A stretch of DNA of 64,000 nucleotides. Source: Pelagibius sp028280305 (GTDB lineage: Bacteria > Pseudomonadota > Alphaproteobacteria > Kiloniellales > Kiloniellaceae). Location: NCBI RefSeq assembly GCF_965233615.1, contig NZ_OZ247495.1. One strand, given 5' to 3'. A program made the translations under genes and the position numbers. The notes under the pieces were generated by a model. It made no database searches. It was not told the origin of the DNA and worked only from the letters and a program-made list of their open reading frames with translations. This document shows positions 42,332 through 51,303 of this stretch, one piece after another. Position 1 is the stretch's first letter. Every line of letters starts with the position of its first letter.

Positions 42332-43389
42332 GAGGGCGTACTCCCGCCGCCGGCGCTGCTGCCGCCTGCCGTGCTGCCGCCGGCAGAACCGCCATTTGTG
42401 CCGCCGCCCGTGCCGCCGTTTCCGCCGCCGCGCGGCGCATCCCAGGGGCCTTTCGCGGCCTGGCGCTGCTCCATGGAATCGCGGGCGATCTCGGCGATGC
42501 CGCCGATTGCGCCGATGACCCCAGCGGCATCGACCGGCAGGAAGAAGGTTTTCTGATTGGCCGAGTCGGCGAACTTGCCGAGCGCATCGACATAGCGCTG
42601 GGCGACGAAGTAGTTCACGGCATTCACATCGCCGCGGGCGATGGCTTCGGAGACCATGGTGGTGGCCTTGGCTTCGGCCTCGGCTTCTCGCTCGCGCGCT
42701 TCGGCATCGCGGAAGGCGGCTTCGCGGCGCCCCTCTGCCGCCAGGATCTGGGCCTGCTTCTCGCCCTCCGCGCGCAGCACCTCGGCCTGGCGGTCGCCTT
42801 CGGCCACCAACACAGTGGCGCGTTTGTCGCGTTCGGCCTTCATCTGCCGCGCCATGGAGTCGACCAGATCGGCGGGCGGGGTGATGTCTTTGATTTCGAT
42901 GCGGGTGACCTTCACGCCCCAGGGCTCGGTTGCATCGTCGACGACCTTCAGCAGGCGGTTGTTGATGTTGTCGCGGTTGGACAGCAGTTCGTCCAGATCC
43001 ATGGAGCCCATCACCGTACGGATGTTGGTCATGGTCAGATTCAGAATGGCGCGTTCCAGGTTGCGCACCTCATAAGCCGCCTGGGCGGCGTTCAGGACCT
43101 GATAGAAGACCACGCCGTCGACCTGCACCAGGGCGTTGTCGCGGGTGATGACCTCCTGCGAGGGCACATCCAGCACCGTCTCCATCATGTTGAGCTGCGC
43201 GCCGATGCGGTCGATGATGGGGACCACCATGCCGAGGCCGGGGGGCAGGGTCTTGGTGTAGCGGCCGAAGCGCTCCACCGTGTAGCCGTAACCCTGGGGC
43301 ACGGTCTTGACGCTCATGGTAACGATGATAATGGCCAACACGACGATGGCGATCACCAGGATGCCGAAGCCTGTAATTTCAAAGGGCAT
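42328..43389 (-). CDS. SPFH/stomatin-like protein (QmcA type)
   Basis: 353-residue membrane-anchored band-7 protein. One N-terminal membrane helix (ITGFGILVIAIVVLAIIIV), then the SPFH domain (VPQGYGYTVERFGRYTKTLPPGLG, EVRNLERAILNLTMTNIR, ITPPADLVDSMARQMKAERDKRATVLVAEGDRQ), a coiled coil of AEGEKQAQILAAEGRREAAF type, and an unusual Gly/Ser/Thr-rich tail (last 35 residues or so). QmcA-like proteins form membrane rings and work with NfeD. ATG 43389; an open frame continues upstream without conserved content. Confidence 0.93.
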   Translation of the reverse strand: MPFEITGFGILVIAIVVLAIIIVTMSVKTVPQGYGYTVERFGRYTKTLPPGLGMVVPIIDRIGAQLNMMETVLDVPSQEVITRDNALVQVDGVVFYQVLNAAQAAYEVRNLERAILNLTMTNIRTVMGSMDLDELLSNRDNINNRLLKVVDDATEPWGVKVTRIEIKDITPPADLVDSMARQMKAERDKRATVLVAEGDRQAEVLRAEGEKQAQILAAEGRREAAFRDAEAREREAEAEAKATTMVSEAIARGDVNAVNYFVAQRYVDALGKFADSANQKTFFLPVDAAGVIGAIGGIAEIARDSMEQRQAAKGPWDAPRGGGNGGTGGGTNGGSAGGSTAGGSSAGGGSTPS

Positions 43390-43846
43390 GGTCTTGGGGT
43401 CTCCGCTCCGTAGATCCGTCTCCGCCGCGGGATTGTTCTGCGACGCGCCGCCTGGCGCCGACGAAGCCGCCTCACATTCCGGTGAGGAAACTATCGGTCC
43501 GGTTCCAGCCTGCCGGGGCCAATCTATCCTGTGTTGAGTGCGCAGGGAAAGCTCGGGGGAAAGCTTGGGGGCAAGGACGGCGCGCGCCGTCACGAAAGCA
43601 GGCGGGAAAACCTGGAAAATTCTGGGGTTCAGCGGTGGCTCTCGGCCCCGAAAGAGGGCCGCCGCCGCTCCTGGCACCCCAATCTTGGTAGGCCACATTA
43701 ACCAACTTGCAATGCCGTTTTGGGACTATACATTGCGCTTCACTTATCCTTATTGTTGACAGTGTCTTGGCAGGATTTGTGTGGAGTCGCACGAAGCCCA
43801 GCGCAGGATGCCTGAGGCATTTTTCAAGTTCAGAGGCTTGATCCGG
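43390..43846. other. gene-free stretch between SPFH and DUF4170 genes
   Basis: About 460 bases between divergent genes. No convincing protein on either strand; open frames here are extensions of the flanking genes without conserved content. A TATTGTTGACAG stretch near 43751-43762 has a good -35 box (TTGACA) for the DUF4170 gene; the -10 is unclear. Nothing else recognised. Confidence 0.4.
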
Positions 43847-44059
43847 ATGTTGCAGTACTATGTGGTCGGCGGTGAATACAAGGACACGAGGTTCCGTGAA
43901 GCCGTCGGCGGAAATGAACAGTGGTTTGGCCCCTTTACCGACTATGAGGCGGCAAAGGAAGAATGGGCCAAGCACGCCTGGCAGACGGTCGATGATTGTA
44001 CGACCCGTTATCGGATCGAATGCATCGACAATGACGGGCCGCCGCCCTGCACCGATTGA
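43847..44059 (+). CDS. DUF4170 family protein
   Basis: 70-residue soluble protein of a family restricted mainly to alphaproteobacteria. It begins MLQYYVVGGEYKDTRF and continues FGPFTDYEAAKEEWAKHAWQTVDD, the full conserved pattern. Function unknown; often near genes of polyphosphate or inositol phosphatase type, none here. ATG 43847 is taken as the family start rather than a GTG 66 bases upstream. Confidence 0.85.
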   Translation: MLQYYVVGGEYKDTRFREAVGGNEQWFGPFTDYEAAKEEWAKHAWQTVDDCTTRYRIECIDNDGPPPCTD

Positions 44060-44068
44060 CGGTGTACG

Positions 44069-44109
44069 GACTGACGGCACAGCGGCTGACGGCACAGCGG
44101 CTGACGGCG
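44069..44109. repeat. 15-base tandem repeat
   Basis: GGCTGACGGCACAGC is present about 2.7 times in tandem (44069-44083, 44084-44098, partial 44099-44109), starting 10 bases after the DUF4170 stop. The roughly 150 bases after it, up to 44259, contain no recognised gene. Simple slippage repeat. Confidence 0.6.
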
Positions 44110-44259
44110 TCGCGCGCGACGCTGCATCGGGTGGCGTGACCGGGGCGGCGATCCCGCCGGTCCGGTTCGATGTGAAGATGGCTTGTGCGGGCCTTGGCTG
44201 CCGGCACGCGAACCAAACCGTTGTCCCCAACCAAGTTGATATCCCGGGTTCTGGACCCT

Positions 44260-45021
44260 ATGCCCTGGCCCCTTCCCAGCAGTGACCAAGCCCGCCTGAC
44301 CCTGGCAAAGGGCTACCCCTATGCGGCGCCGGCCGGTTCCTACCTTTACCGGGACGGCGAGACGCGGGCCCTGGACGGCGGGGCCGAGGCCGCCCTGCTG
44401 CGCGACCGGGTACCGGTGATCGCCCACGGCTCCAACCGGGCGCCCGAGCAACTGCACCGCAAGTTCTCCCATCTGAGCGGCGCGGCCTCGGAGATTCCCG
44501 TAACCCGCGCCCTGCTGGCCGATCACGACGTGGTCTACTCGGCCCATATGACCCGTTACGGTGCCGTCTCCGCCACCCTCCACGCGGCGCCCGGCACCCG
44601 GGTGACGGTCTTCGTCACCTGGCTGCACGAGGCGCAGCTGCCGCGGATGCACGAGACCGAATTGGGCCTTGGGAACTACGGCTACGGCCGCATGTCCGGC
44701 ATCTCATTGACGCTGGAGGACGGGGCCGAGATTGCCGAGGCCTATGCCTATCTCTCGGTCCACGGCTGCCTGGCGGACCCCGAGGCGGAATCTGCGCCCC
44801 TGGCGCTGGCGGCGGTTCCGGCGCAGCGGCGGCGGCATCGCGCCGTCGATCAGGAATCCGCGCTGACGCTGCTGCGCGACCGCCATGAACCATCGGCCGA
44901 GCTGGACGGCATGATCCTCTCCAACATCGCCGATACCGCAAAGCGGCGCGGGCTCATCAAAGCCCTGCAGGAAGCCGCCGTCCCCTGGGAAGTTCCCGGC
45001 TTCGAACTGCTGCAGCGCTAA
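44260..45021 (+). CDS. conserved hypothetical, gamma-glutamylcyclotransferase-like N-terminus
   Basis: 253-residue cytoplasmic protein. The segment PVIAHGSNRAPEQLHRKF looks like the YGSN-type ligand loop of gamma-glutamylcyclotransferase-fold proteins, and VVYSAHMTRYGAVSATLHAAPG plus VTWLHEAQLPRMHETE are conserved in alphaproteobacterial homologs as remembered. No clear catalytic assignment. ATG 44260 precedes a proline-rich start. Its stop overlaps the stop of the convergent GlxA-type regulator. Confidence 0.6.
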   Translation: MPWPLPSSDQARLTLAKGYPYAAPAGSYLYRDGETRALDGGAEAALLRDRVPVIAHGSNRAPEQLHRKFSHLSGAASEIPVTRALLADHDVVYSAHMTRYGAVSATLHAAPGTRVTVFVTWLHEAQLPRMHETELGLGNYGYGRMSGISLTLEDGAEIAEAYAYLSVHGCLADPEAESAPLALAAVPAQRRRHRAVDQESALTLLRDRHEPSAELDGMILSNIADTAKRRGLIKALQEAAVPWEVPGFELLQR

Positions 45022-46067
45022 GCCGTCTCCGCCAGCTTGCCGGCACTGCGGAAGCGGGTGCGGTAGTGGTTGGGACTGACCCCCAGCTTGCGCAGGAAAG
45101 CGCGGCGCATGATCTCCGCCGAACTGAATCCGGCCGCGGCGGCGACGCGTTCCACGGGATCGCCGCTCTGTTCCAGCCGCCGCCGGGCGGCTTCCAGGCG
45201 CACCGATTCGACGAAGCGGGCCGGCGTCTCGCCGCTGTCGCGGGCGAAGGCGCGGGCAAAGTTGCGCGGGCTCATGCCGGCCCGGGCCGCAAGGCTGTCC
45301 ACGGACAGATCCTCCGTCACGTTCTCGGCGATCCAGCGCTGGACCTCGTGGATGCGGCCACCGCTGCCGGTCTGGGGCTGCTGCGGGGTTGAGAACTGCG
45401 ACTGGCCGCCGGGGCGCTTCAGGAACAGCACCAGTTCGCGCGCGACGGCCAGGGCCAGTTCCGGGCCGTGGTCCAGTTCGACCATGGCAAGGGCCATGTC
45501 CATGCCGGCGCTGACCCCGGCGGAGGACCAGAACTTGCCGTGGCGCATGAAGATCGCGTCGGGCTCCAGAGTGATGTCGGGGTAACGCTGCTGCAGGTCT
45601 TCGGCCCAGCGCCAATGGGTGGTGGTGATCCGCCCCTCCAGAGCGCCGATCTCGGCCAGCAGATAGGCCCCGGTGCAGACCGAGCCGACACGGCCGGCGG
45701 CCTCGATCGCGCGTTTCAGCCAGGCCAGGGTGTCCGGGTCGCGCAGCGCCTTGCGCCGCCCGGCGCCGCCGCAGACGATCAGGCTGTCCATCTCAGAGAA
45801 ATCGCTGGCGAAGTCCTTCGTCGCCTGCAGGGTGAGGCCCTGGTCGGAGGGCAGGGGGCCTTTCGCCTTGGCCACCAGTTCGACCCGGTAGAGGTCCTCG
45901 ATGCCGAACTCGGCAGCCAGGTGCTCAGCCGCGGAAAAAACCTGGAAGGGGCCGGACATGTCCAGCAGGTTGGCGTTTTCGTAGCCCAGTACCCAGACGG
46001 TCCGGCGCTTGCGGGGCGCCCGGATCATCTCCCGGGTCAGGCTGTGCGGCTTTCTGATTTCTTTCAT
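45018..46067 (-). CDS. GlxA-type AraC-family transcriptional regulator
   Basis: 349 residues. N-terminal DJ-1/PfpI-like domain (VWVLGYENANLLDMSGPFQVF, DSLIVCGGAGRRKALRD, GSVCTGAYLLAEIGALEGRITTTHW), then a C-terminal double-HTH AraC domain (about 240-335, with ARAGMSPRNFARAFARDSGETP and AGFSSAEIMRRAFLRKLGVSPNHYR). The second regulator of this type in the window. It may control the divergent DUF3047 lipoprotein gene at 46215, by position only. Confidence 0.92.
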   Translation of the reverse strand: MKEIRKPHSLTREMIRAPRKRRTVWVLGYENANLLDMSGPFQVFSAAEHLAAEFGIEDLYRVELVAKAKGPLPSDQGLTLQATKDFASDFSEMDSLIVCGGAGRRKALRDPDTLAWLKRAIEAAGRVGSVCTGAYLLAEIGALEGRITTTHWRWAEDLQQRYPDITLEPDAIFMRHGKFWSSAGVSAGMDMALAMVELDHGPELALAVARELVLFLKRPGGQSQFSTPQQPQTGSGGRIHEVQRWIAENVTEDLSVDSLAARAGMSPRNFARAFARDSGETPARFVESVRLEAARRRLEQSGDPVERVAAAAGFSSAEIMRRAFLRKLGVSPNHYRTRFRSAGKLAETA

Positions 46068-46214
46068 CGGGCGTTCCCCGGTGCAGCGATTCAGCGATCA
46101 ACTATTCCTGCCGCAGGCGCTGTCTTCAATGACAAATATCCCACGATTTCGGCCAAAGCGGTTTTCCCGCGGCCGAAGTCTGGCGCCGCCCTTGTGCTTC
46201 GCTATAGTGCGCGG

Positions 46215-46922
46215 ATGTCTGGATTCATCCATCGCGCGGGACTGGCCGCGCTGTTCTGCGCCGCCCTGGCGGCCTGCGAGTTGCCGCCGCCGGAAACCGA
46301 GGGGCGCTTTGATCGCCGGGTGACGCTTTTCGATCCGGCTGAAGCCATTCAGCAGGGCTGGGTCGAGATGCCGCTGGTTGGCCTCACCGAGTATCGCGTC
46401 TCTTCGCTGAACGACCGCGTCTCGATCCGCGCCGTCGGCAAACGCTCGGCCTCCGGTCTCGTGCTGCCGGTGGAGTTCGACCCCAACGACTGCCCGGTGA
46501 TCGAATGGTCCTGGCGGCTTGAGGCGATACAGGAATCGGCGAGCCTGGACGACAAGGACCGCGAGGACGTGGCGGCCTCGCTTTACGTCATGTTCGGCGA
46601 TCCCGGTTCCCTCTCGGCGCCGCGCAAGGTGCCGACCCTGCGCTACGTTTGGACCAATTCGCGCCAGCAGATCGAGGATATCGTGGACTCGCCCTACCTG
46701 CCCGGCGTGGTGCGTTCCATCATCATCGAAACCGGTATCGTCAGCACGGCCACCTGGATCGACGAAAAGCGCGACCTCCTGGCGGACTATCAGGCGGCCT
46801 TCGGCGGCAAGCCCAGGGACCAAGTCTATGCCGTCGCCATCTTCACCGACAACGACCAGACCGGCGAGCCGGTGGAGGCGCACTACGGCGCCGCCAGTCT
46901 GCTGTGCCGGGAGACAGGGTAA
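46215..46922 (+). CDS. DUF3047 lipoprotein
   Basis: 235 residues with a lipoprotein signal: hydrophobic stretch and lipobox LAAC (Cys about 21), so it is membrane-tethered in the periplasm. The DUF3047 domain shows PVIEWSWRLEAIQE, the DDKDREDVAASLYVMFG stretch and LRYVWTN, then AIFTDNDQTGEPVEAHYG. The family may have a galactose-binding-like beta-sandwich; function unknown. ATG 46215. A partial copy of the dispersed palindrome follows the stop. Confidence 0.88.
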   Translation: MSGFIHRAGLAALFCAALAACELPPPETEGRFDRRVTLFDPAEAIQQGWVEMPLVGLTEYRVSSLNDRVSIRAVGKRSASGLVLPVEFDPNDCPVIEWSWRLEAIQESASLDDKDREDVAASLYVMFGDPGSLSAPRKVPTLRYVWTNSRQQIEDIVDSPYLPGVVRSIIIETGIVSTATWIDEKRDLLADYQAAFGGKPRDQVYAVAIFTDNDQTGEPVEAHYGAASLLCRETG

Positions 46923-46923
46923 A

Positions 46924-46970
46924 GCGTTTCACGCTTTGACGGCCGGAACCGCTTCGGCGTAAGTCGAAAA
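46924..46970. repeat. dispersed palindromic element, partial copy
   Basis: 46941-46970 is the reverse complement of the flank of the element at 28701-28730, with two differences in 30. Instead of the long stem it carries a short palindrome AAAGCGT-TTC-ACGCTTT type (46921-46937). It fills the gap between the DUF3047 stop and the methyltransferase stop. Confidence 0.7.
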
Positions 46971-46975
46971 ATGCT

Positions 46976-47647
46976 CTAGCCGTCTTCAGGCGACACCTGC
47001 CAGACAACGGCGTTGCGAACATCCGTGTCTTCCAGTTCGCGGCTGGTCTTTACGGCATAGCCGATGATTCGCTCCAGGCCCTCGCGCGGCAGATAGGTGC
47101 GGCCCGGATCGCCCATCAGCACCAGACAGTCCGGCGTTGAAAGGCGGCGCAGCCAGGCGGTGATGCGCTCGGCCGCCGGGCGCTCGTAGCAGACATCGCC
47201 GGCCAGCACGACATCCCAGCCGGGGTTGGCGCTGCCGACGATATCTTCCTGCCTTACCGCGATCTCGACGCCGTTGGCTTCGGCATTCAGACGGCAGGCG
47301 GCAGCGGCAAAGGCATCGATCTCCACCGCTTCCACGGTGGCGGCGGCGGCCAGTTTGGCGGCGATGCCCTGAAGGCCGGAGCCGGCGGCGAAATCCAGCA
47401 CCCGCTTGCCCGCGACCACCTGCGGATGGTCCAGCAGGTAGCGTGCCAGGGCCTGGCCGCCGGCCCAGGCGAAGGCCCAGAACGGCGGCGGCAGACCTTC
47501 CCGGGCCAGCTTTTCCTCCGTTGCCTGCCACAGCGGCACGACCTCCGAGGCGAGATGGAGTTTGACCTCCGGTACCAGGGGGGTGTCCTGCAACAGGGTG
47601 TTGGCGCGGATGAAGTCTTCGGGGGCCGCTATGGCCGAAGGGCTCAC
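46976..47647 (-). CDS. class I SAM methyltransferase, ETF-beta lysine methyltransferase-like
   Basis: 223 residues. The order PPFWAFAWAGGQALARYLLDHP, then VLDFAAGSGLQGIAAKLA (SAM loop) and VLAGDVCYERP fits the METTL20/EtfBKMT and nicotinamide-methyltransferase-like group (methyltransf_16). In bacteria such proteins methylate the electron-transfer flavoprotein beta subunit; that substrate is inferred from family only. Start at 47647 overlaps the ubiA stop by four bases. Confidence 0.85.
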   Translation of the reverse strand: MSPSAIAAPEDFIRANTLLQDTPLVPEVKLHLASEVVPLWQATEEKLAREGLPPPFWAFAWAGGQALARYLLDHPQVVAGKRVLDFAAGSGLQGIAAKLAAAATVEAVEIDAFAAAACRLNAEANGVEIAVRQEDIVGSANPGWDVVLAGDVCYERPAAERITAWLRRLSTPDCLVLMGDPGRTYLPREGLERIIGYAVKTSRELEDTDVRNAVVWQVSPEDG

Positions 47648-48603
47648 GGCGTGAAGCCGAGCTCAAGGTGAACCCAGGGGCTGCCGGCGAGGATACCGGC
47701 GAGCAGCAGCCAGCCGACGAAGCGGTTCGACTTGAACTTGGCCAGGCAATCGCCGGGCACATCCATCTTGAGGTCCAGAACCTGCCAGAGGAAGTGCAGG
47801 GCGACGGTGGCAAGGCCGAGCCAGAACGGCCAGAGCAGACCGGCGGCCTGCCCGGCGAGACCGAACAACAGCAAGGTCAGACCATAGAAAGCCAGCAGCC
47901 AGCGCTTGGTCGTGCTGCCCAGCCGCAGGGCCGTCGACTTCACGCCGATCAAGGCATCGTCTTCCTTGTCCTGGTGCCCGTAGATGGTGTCGTAGCCCAA
48001 GGTCCAGGCGATGCCGCCGATGTAAAGCAGCAGGGAGGGCCAGCCAAAGCTGCCGGTCACCGCCGTCCAGCCGAGCAGCGCCCCCCAGTTGAAGGTGAGG
48101 CCGAGCCAGGCCTGGGGCCAGTAGGTGATGCGCTTCATCAAGGGGTAAGCGAAGACCAGCAGCAGCGAAGCGCAGCCCAGCAGGATGGTGAGCACGTTCA
48201 TCTGCAGCAGAATGATGAGGGAGACCGAAAGCAGCGGTAGCAGAAAGAGGCCCGCCTGCAGCAGGCTGAGTTCACCGCTGGGGATCGGCCGTGTGGCGGT
48301 GCGGGCGACCTTGGCGTCGAAGTCGCGGTCCAGCATGTCGTTCACCACGCAGCCGGCGCTGCGCATCAAAAGGGCGCCACAGGCAAACAGCAGATAGAGT
48401 TGCCAAGAGGGCGCGAAGGCGTCACTCGCCGCCGCGTCGCCGAGGGCGATGGCCCACCAGCCGGGAAACAGCAGCAGCCAGATGCCGATCGGCCGGTCGA
48501 GCCGGGCGAGGCGCAGATAGGGGCGCAGGCCGCGCGGCGCCGCGCGCAGAACCCAGTGGTTGGCGCGGATGTCGCTGGCGGAGGTAGGCGTCGCGGCATT
48601 CAT
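47644..48603 (-). CDS. ubiA: 4-hydroxybenzoate octaprenyltransferase
   Basis: Membrane prenyltransferase adding the polyprenyl chain to 4-hydroxybenzoate in ubiquinone synthesis. 319 residues with about eight membrane helices. The prenyl-diphosphate/Mg motifs are CVVNDMLDRDFDAKVARTATRP (N-x-x-x-D-x-x-x-D) and DTIYGHQDKEDDALIGVKS. Together with ubiD at 37656 it covers two pathway steps. Divergent from rsmE with 37 bases between starts. Confidence 0.96.
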   Translation of the reverse strand: MNAATPTSASDIRANHWVLRAAPRGLRPYLRLARLDRPIGIWLLLFPGWWAIALGDAAASDAFAPSWQLYLLFACGALLMRSAGCVVNDMLDRDFDAKVARTATRPIPSGELSLLQAGLFLLPLLSVSLIILLQMNVLTILLGCASLLLVFAYPLMKRITYWPQAWLGLTFNWGALLGWTAVTGSFGWPSLLLYIGGIAWTLGYDTIYGHQDKEDDALIGVKSTALRLGSTTKRWLLAFYGLTLLLFGLAGQAAGLLWPFWLGLATVALHFLWQVLDLKMDVPGDCLAKFKSNRFVGWLLLAGILAGSPWVHLELGFTP

Positions 48604-48640
48604 CGCCTAATGTTTAACGGCGAATCCCCGCGGGAGAAAG

Positions 48641-49504
48641 ATGTGCAGCGGAACAAAGACCGTGTCTGAGTCTGGTTCTGGGCCCGGTGCGGCGAAAAGA
48701 CCCGCCACCCGGCTCTATGTGGAAGACAACCTGGCCGAGGGGCAGACCCTGGGGCTCGACCGGGATCGCGCGCATTTCCTGCGCTCGGTGCTGCGTCTGG
48801 CCCCGGGCGCCAAACTGGCGGTCTTCAATCCGCGCGACGGCGAGTGGCTGGCTGAAATCGACGGCCTGGGCAAGGGTTGGTGCTCGCTGGTCATCGGCCG
48901 GCAGCTTCGGCAGCCGGCGCCGGAGCCGGACCTCTGGCTGGTCTTCGCACCGATCAAGCGGGCCAGGATCGACTTCATCGCCGAAAAGGCGACGGAACTG
49001 GGCTGTTCGCTGCTGCAGCCGGTGATGACCCGATTCACCGCCGTCAGCCGGGTCAACGAGGAACGTCTGGCCGCCAACGCCCGCGAAGCCGCCGAGCAGT
49101 GCGAGCGCCTGACCGTGCCGGACGTCCGCCCGACCCGCGGTCTGGATCAGGTATTGGACGACTGGCCGGCGGAGCGCCGGCTCATCGTCTGTGCCGAATG
49201 GGGCGAAGCCAGGCCGATTGCCGAGGCGCTGCAAGCGCTGCGCGCAGAAGCGGGCGGTGCGGCCACTTCCACGGCGACTCCCACGGCCACTCCCTGGGCG
49301 ATCCTGACCGGGCCGGAGGGCGGCTTCGCGGAAAGCGAACTTGACGCCCTTCGCAAACTGCCTTTTGTTACGCCTGTCGGCCTGGGGCCGAGGATTTTGC
49401 GTGCCGATACCGCGGCTTTGGCGGCGTTGGCTTGCTGGCAGGCGGTGCTGGGTGACGGCGCGGAACGGCCGCCGGCGGCCCTGGCCGGTTTCCCCGCAGG
49501 GTGA
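48641..49504 (+). CDS. rsmE: 16S rRNA (uracil-1498-N3)-methyltransferase
   Basis: SPOUT methyltransferase that modifies U1498 of 16S rRNA. 287 residues: a PUA-like N-terminal domain (RLYVEDNLAEGQTLGLDRDRAHFLRSVLRL), the KRARIDFIAEKATELGCSLLQPV core, EQCERLTVPDV, and the knot with AILTGPEGGFAESELDAL and GLGPRILRADTAALAAL. The short TSTATPTATP insertion before the knot is coded by near-repeats and is probably a loop. ATG 48641 follows GGGAGAAAG. Confidence 0.96.
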   Translation: MCSGTKTVSESGSGPGAAKRPATRLYVEDNLAEGQTLGLDRDRAHFLRSVLRLAPGAKLAVFNPRDGEWLAEIDGLGKGWCSLVIGRQLRQPAPEPDLWLVFAPIKRARIDFIAEKATELGCSLLQPVMTRFTAVSRVNEERLAANAREAAEQCERLTVPDVRPTRGLDQVLDDWPAERRLIVCAEWGEARPIAEALQALRAEAGGAATSTATPTATPWAILTGPEGGFAESELDALRKLPFVTPVGLGPRILRADTAALAALACWQAVLGDGAERPPAALAGFPAG

Positions 49505-49819
49505 GTATGGGGGGTGAGGATGGCCGGCAGGGTTTGGTGGCGCCGTGTTTGATGGGGTGCCGTGTTGGATGGGGTGAGGGCGACGCATAGAAAAATCTAA
49601 TGCGATGCCGAAGAAATAGTCATTTGAAAAGCCTGATCGGCAGACAAAGGTCCGAAAAGCAGGTGCTTCAAAGCCAGAGGGTGAGACAGGTCTCGGAAGA
49701 AGGCCGCAAAAGCAGGATAGAGATCCAACAGCCGGGCGCGCCGGGGGGCGGCGCTGCAATCTTCTACTAGGGGAAATCTCCTCCGGAGCCAGGACGGTCC
49801 CGGCACAAGGTAATAACGT
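49505..49819. other. gene-free stretch between rsmE and gshA
   Basis: 315 bases. It contains two near copies of a GCCGTGTTGGATGGGGTG unit (about 49544-49578) and an AT-richer middle around 49590-49630 that may hold the gshA promoter. A minus-strand open frame of 69 codons (49597-49806) starting with GTG has no ribosome site or recognisable content, so no gene is called. Confidence 0.4.
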
Positions 49820-51184
49820 ATGTCCGCTCCTCCGCAGAGTCAGGGTGAAACCCTGACCGATAAGGCACAGCTGGTCGCCTATCTCGAAGCCGGCTGCAAG
49901 CCGCCCGAAGACTGGCGCATCGGCACCGAGCACGAAAAATTCTGTTATACGCGCGACGATTTCCGGCCGCTGCCCTATGAGGGCGAGCGCGGTATCCGCG
50001 CCCTCTTGACCGGTCTCCAGACCTTCGGCTGGCAGCCGGTGATGGAGGGCGACAACGTGATCGCCCTTAGCCAGGAGGGCGCCAGCGTCTCGCTGGAGCC
50101 GGGCGGCCAGTTCGAGCTGTCGGGGGCGCCGCTTGAGACCATTCACGACACCTGCTCAGAGGTGCACATCCACCTCGATCAGATCGAGAAGGTGACGGAG
50201 CCGCTGGGCGTCGCCGCCATGGGTCTCGGCTTTCAGCCCAAGTGGTCGCGGGCCGACATCCCCTGGATGCCCAAGGGCCGCTACAAGATCATGGGCGCCT
50301 ATATGCCGACCAAGGGCAACCTCGGCCTCGACATGATGCTGCGCACCTGCACCGTACAGGTGAACCTGGACTTCCAGTCAGAAGCCGACATGGTGAAAAA
50401 GTTCCGGGTCAGCCTGGCCCTGCAGCCCATCGCCACGGCGCTCTTCGCCAATTCGCCCTTTACCGAAGGCAAGCCCAACGGCTTCCTCAGCTACCGCAGC
50501 CACATCTGGACCGACACCGATCCGGACCGCACCGGCGTGCTGCCCTTCGTGTTCGAGGACGGCATGGGTTTCGAACGCTATGTCGATCACGTGCTCGACG
50601 TACCGATGTACTTCGTCTACCGCGACGGCAAGTACCTCGACGCCTCCGGCCAGTCGTTCCGCGATTTCCTGGACGGCAGGCTGCCGGCGCTGCCGGGCGA
50701 GAAGCCGAGGGTGGGCGATTGGGCCGATCATCTTTCGACCCTGTTTCCCGAGGTGCGTCTGAAACGCTTCCTGGAAATGCGCGGCGCCGACGGCGGGCCC
50801 TGGAAATCGCTCTGTGCCCTGCCGGCTTTCTGGGTCGGCCTGCTCTACGATCAGACGGCACTGGACGCGGCCTGGGATCTGGTGAAGGACTGGACTCTCG
50901 AAGACCACGAATACCTGCGCGCCGAGGTGCCGCGGCAGGCCCTCCACACGCCCTTCCACGGCAGGAAAGTGAACGCGGTGGCCGAGCAGGCGATCGAGAT
51001 TGCCGCCGAGGGTCTGAAGGCGCGCAACCGCCTCGACGGCCAGGGCGATAACGAGAGCCACTTCCTGTCCCTGCTGCGCAGCCGCGTGGAGCGGGAGAAA
51101 TGTCCGGCGGAGTACCTGCTGGACGATTTCCATGGCCGCTGGGGCGGCTCCATCGACCCGATCTTCACCGAGTGCGCGTACTAG
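49820..51184 (+). CDS. gshA: glutamate-cysteine ligase (alphaproteobacterial/plant type)
   Basis: First step of glutathione synthesis: ATP-dependent coupling of glutamate and cysteine. 454 residues. RIGTEHEKFCYTRDDFRPLPYEG, SLEPGGQFELSGAPLETIH and CTVQVNLDFQSEADMVKKFR are signatures of the plant/alphaproteobacterial class, and the protein ends IFTECAY, typical of the class. ATG 49820. The palindromic element at 51188 lies right after the stop. Confidence 0.97.
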   Translation: MSAPPQSQGETLTDKAQLVAYLEAGCKPPEDWRIGTEHEKFCYTRDDFRPLPYEGERGIRALLTGLQTFGWQPVMEGDNVIALSQEGASVSLEPGGQFELSGAPLETIHDTCSEVHIHLDQIEKVTEPLGVAAMGLGFQPKWSRADIPWMPKGRYKIMGAYMPTKGNLGLDMMLRTCTVQVNLDFQSEADMVKKFRVSLALQPIATALFANSPFTEGKPNGFLSYRSHIWTDTDPDRTGVLPFVFEDGMGFERYVDHVLDVPMYFVYRDGKYLDASGQSFRDFLDGRLPALPGEKPRVGDWADHLSTLFPEVRLKRFLEMRGADGGPWKSLCALPAFWVGLLYDQTALDAAWDLVKDWTLEDHEYLRAEVPRQALHTPFHGRKVNAVAEQAIEIAAEGLKARNRLDGQGDNESHFLSLLRSRVEREKCPAEYLLDDFHGRWGGSIDPIFTECAY

Positions 51185-51187
51185 CGC

Positions 51188-51282
51188 GTTTCGACTTGCT
51201 TCGAAGCGGTTCCGGCCCGCTCCCCCGCCCGGCCCCCCAATGAGATTATCCTGATGGATGGCCGGGCGGGGGAGCGGGCCGG
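51188..51282. repeat. dispersed palindromic element, copy 2
   Basis: The flank 51188-51217 matches that of copy 1 (28701-28730) in nearly all positions. A perfect 23-base-pair stem follows (51212-51234 with 51260-51282) around a 25-base loop. The loop contains TGAGATTATCCT, the reverse complement of the copy 1 loop, so the centre is flipped while the flank is not. It lies between the convergent gshA gene and the secreted-protein gene. Confidence 0.85.
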
Positions 51283-51303
51283 TGCCGTCAAAACACTAAC
51301 GAC

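Noticed and set aside
41861..42556. 231-codon plus-strand frame over nfeD and the SPFH gene end
   Set aside because: Antisense of two well-supported genes; sequence is low-complexity without a domain.
43390..43698. In-frame N-terminal extension of the SPFH gene
   Set aside because: The conserved membrane helix starts at 43389; the extension has no conserved content and lies in the promoter region.
49597..49806. 69-codon minus-strand frame between rsmE and gshA
   Set aside because: GTG start without ribosome site, no recognisable motif, and it covers the likely gshA promoter.
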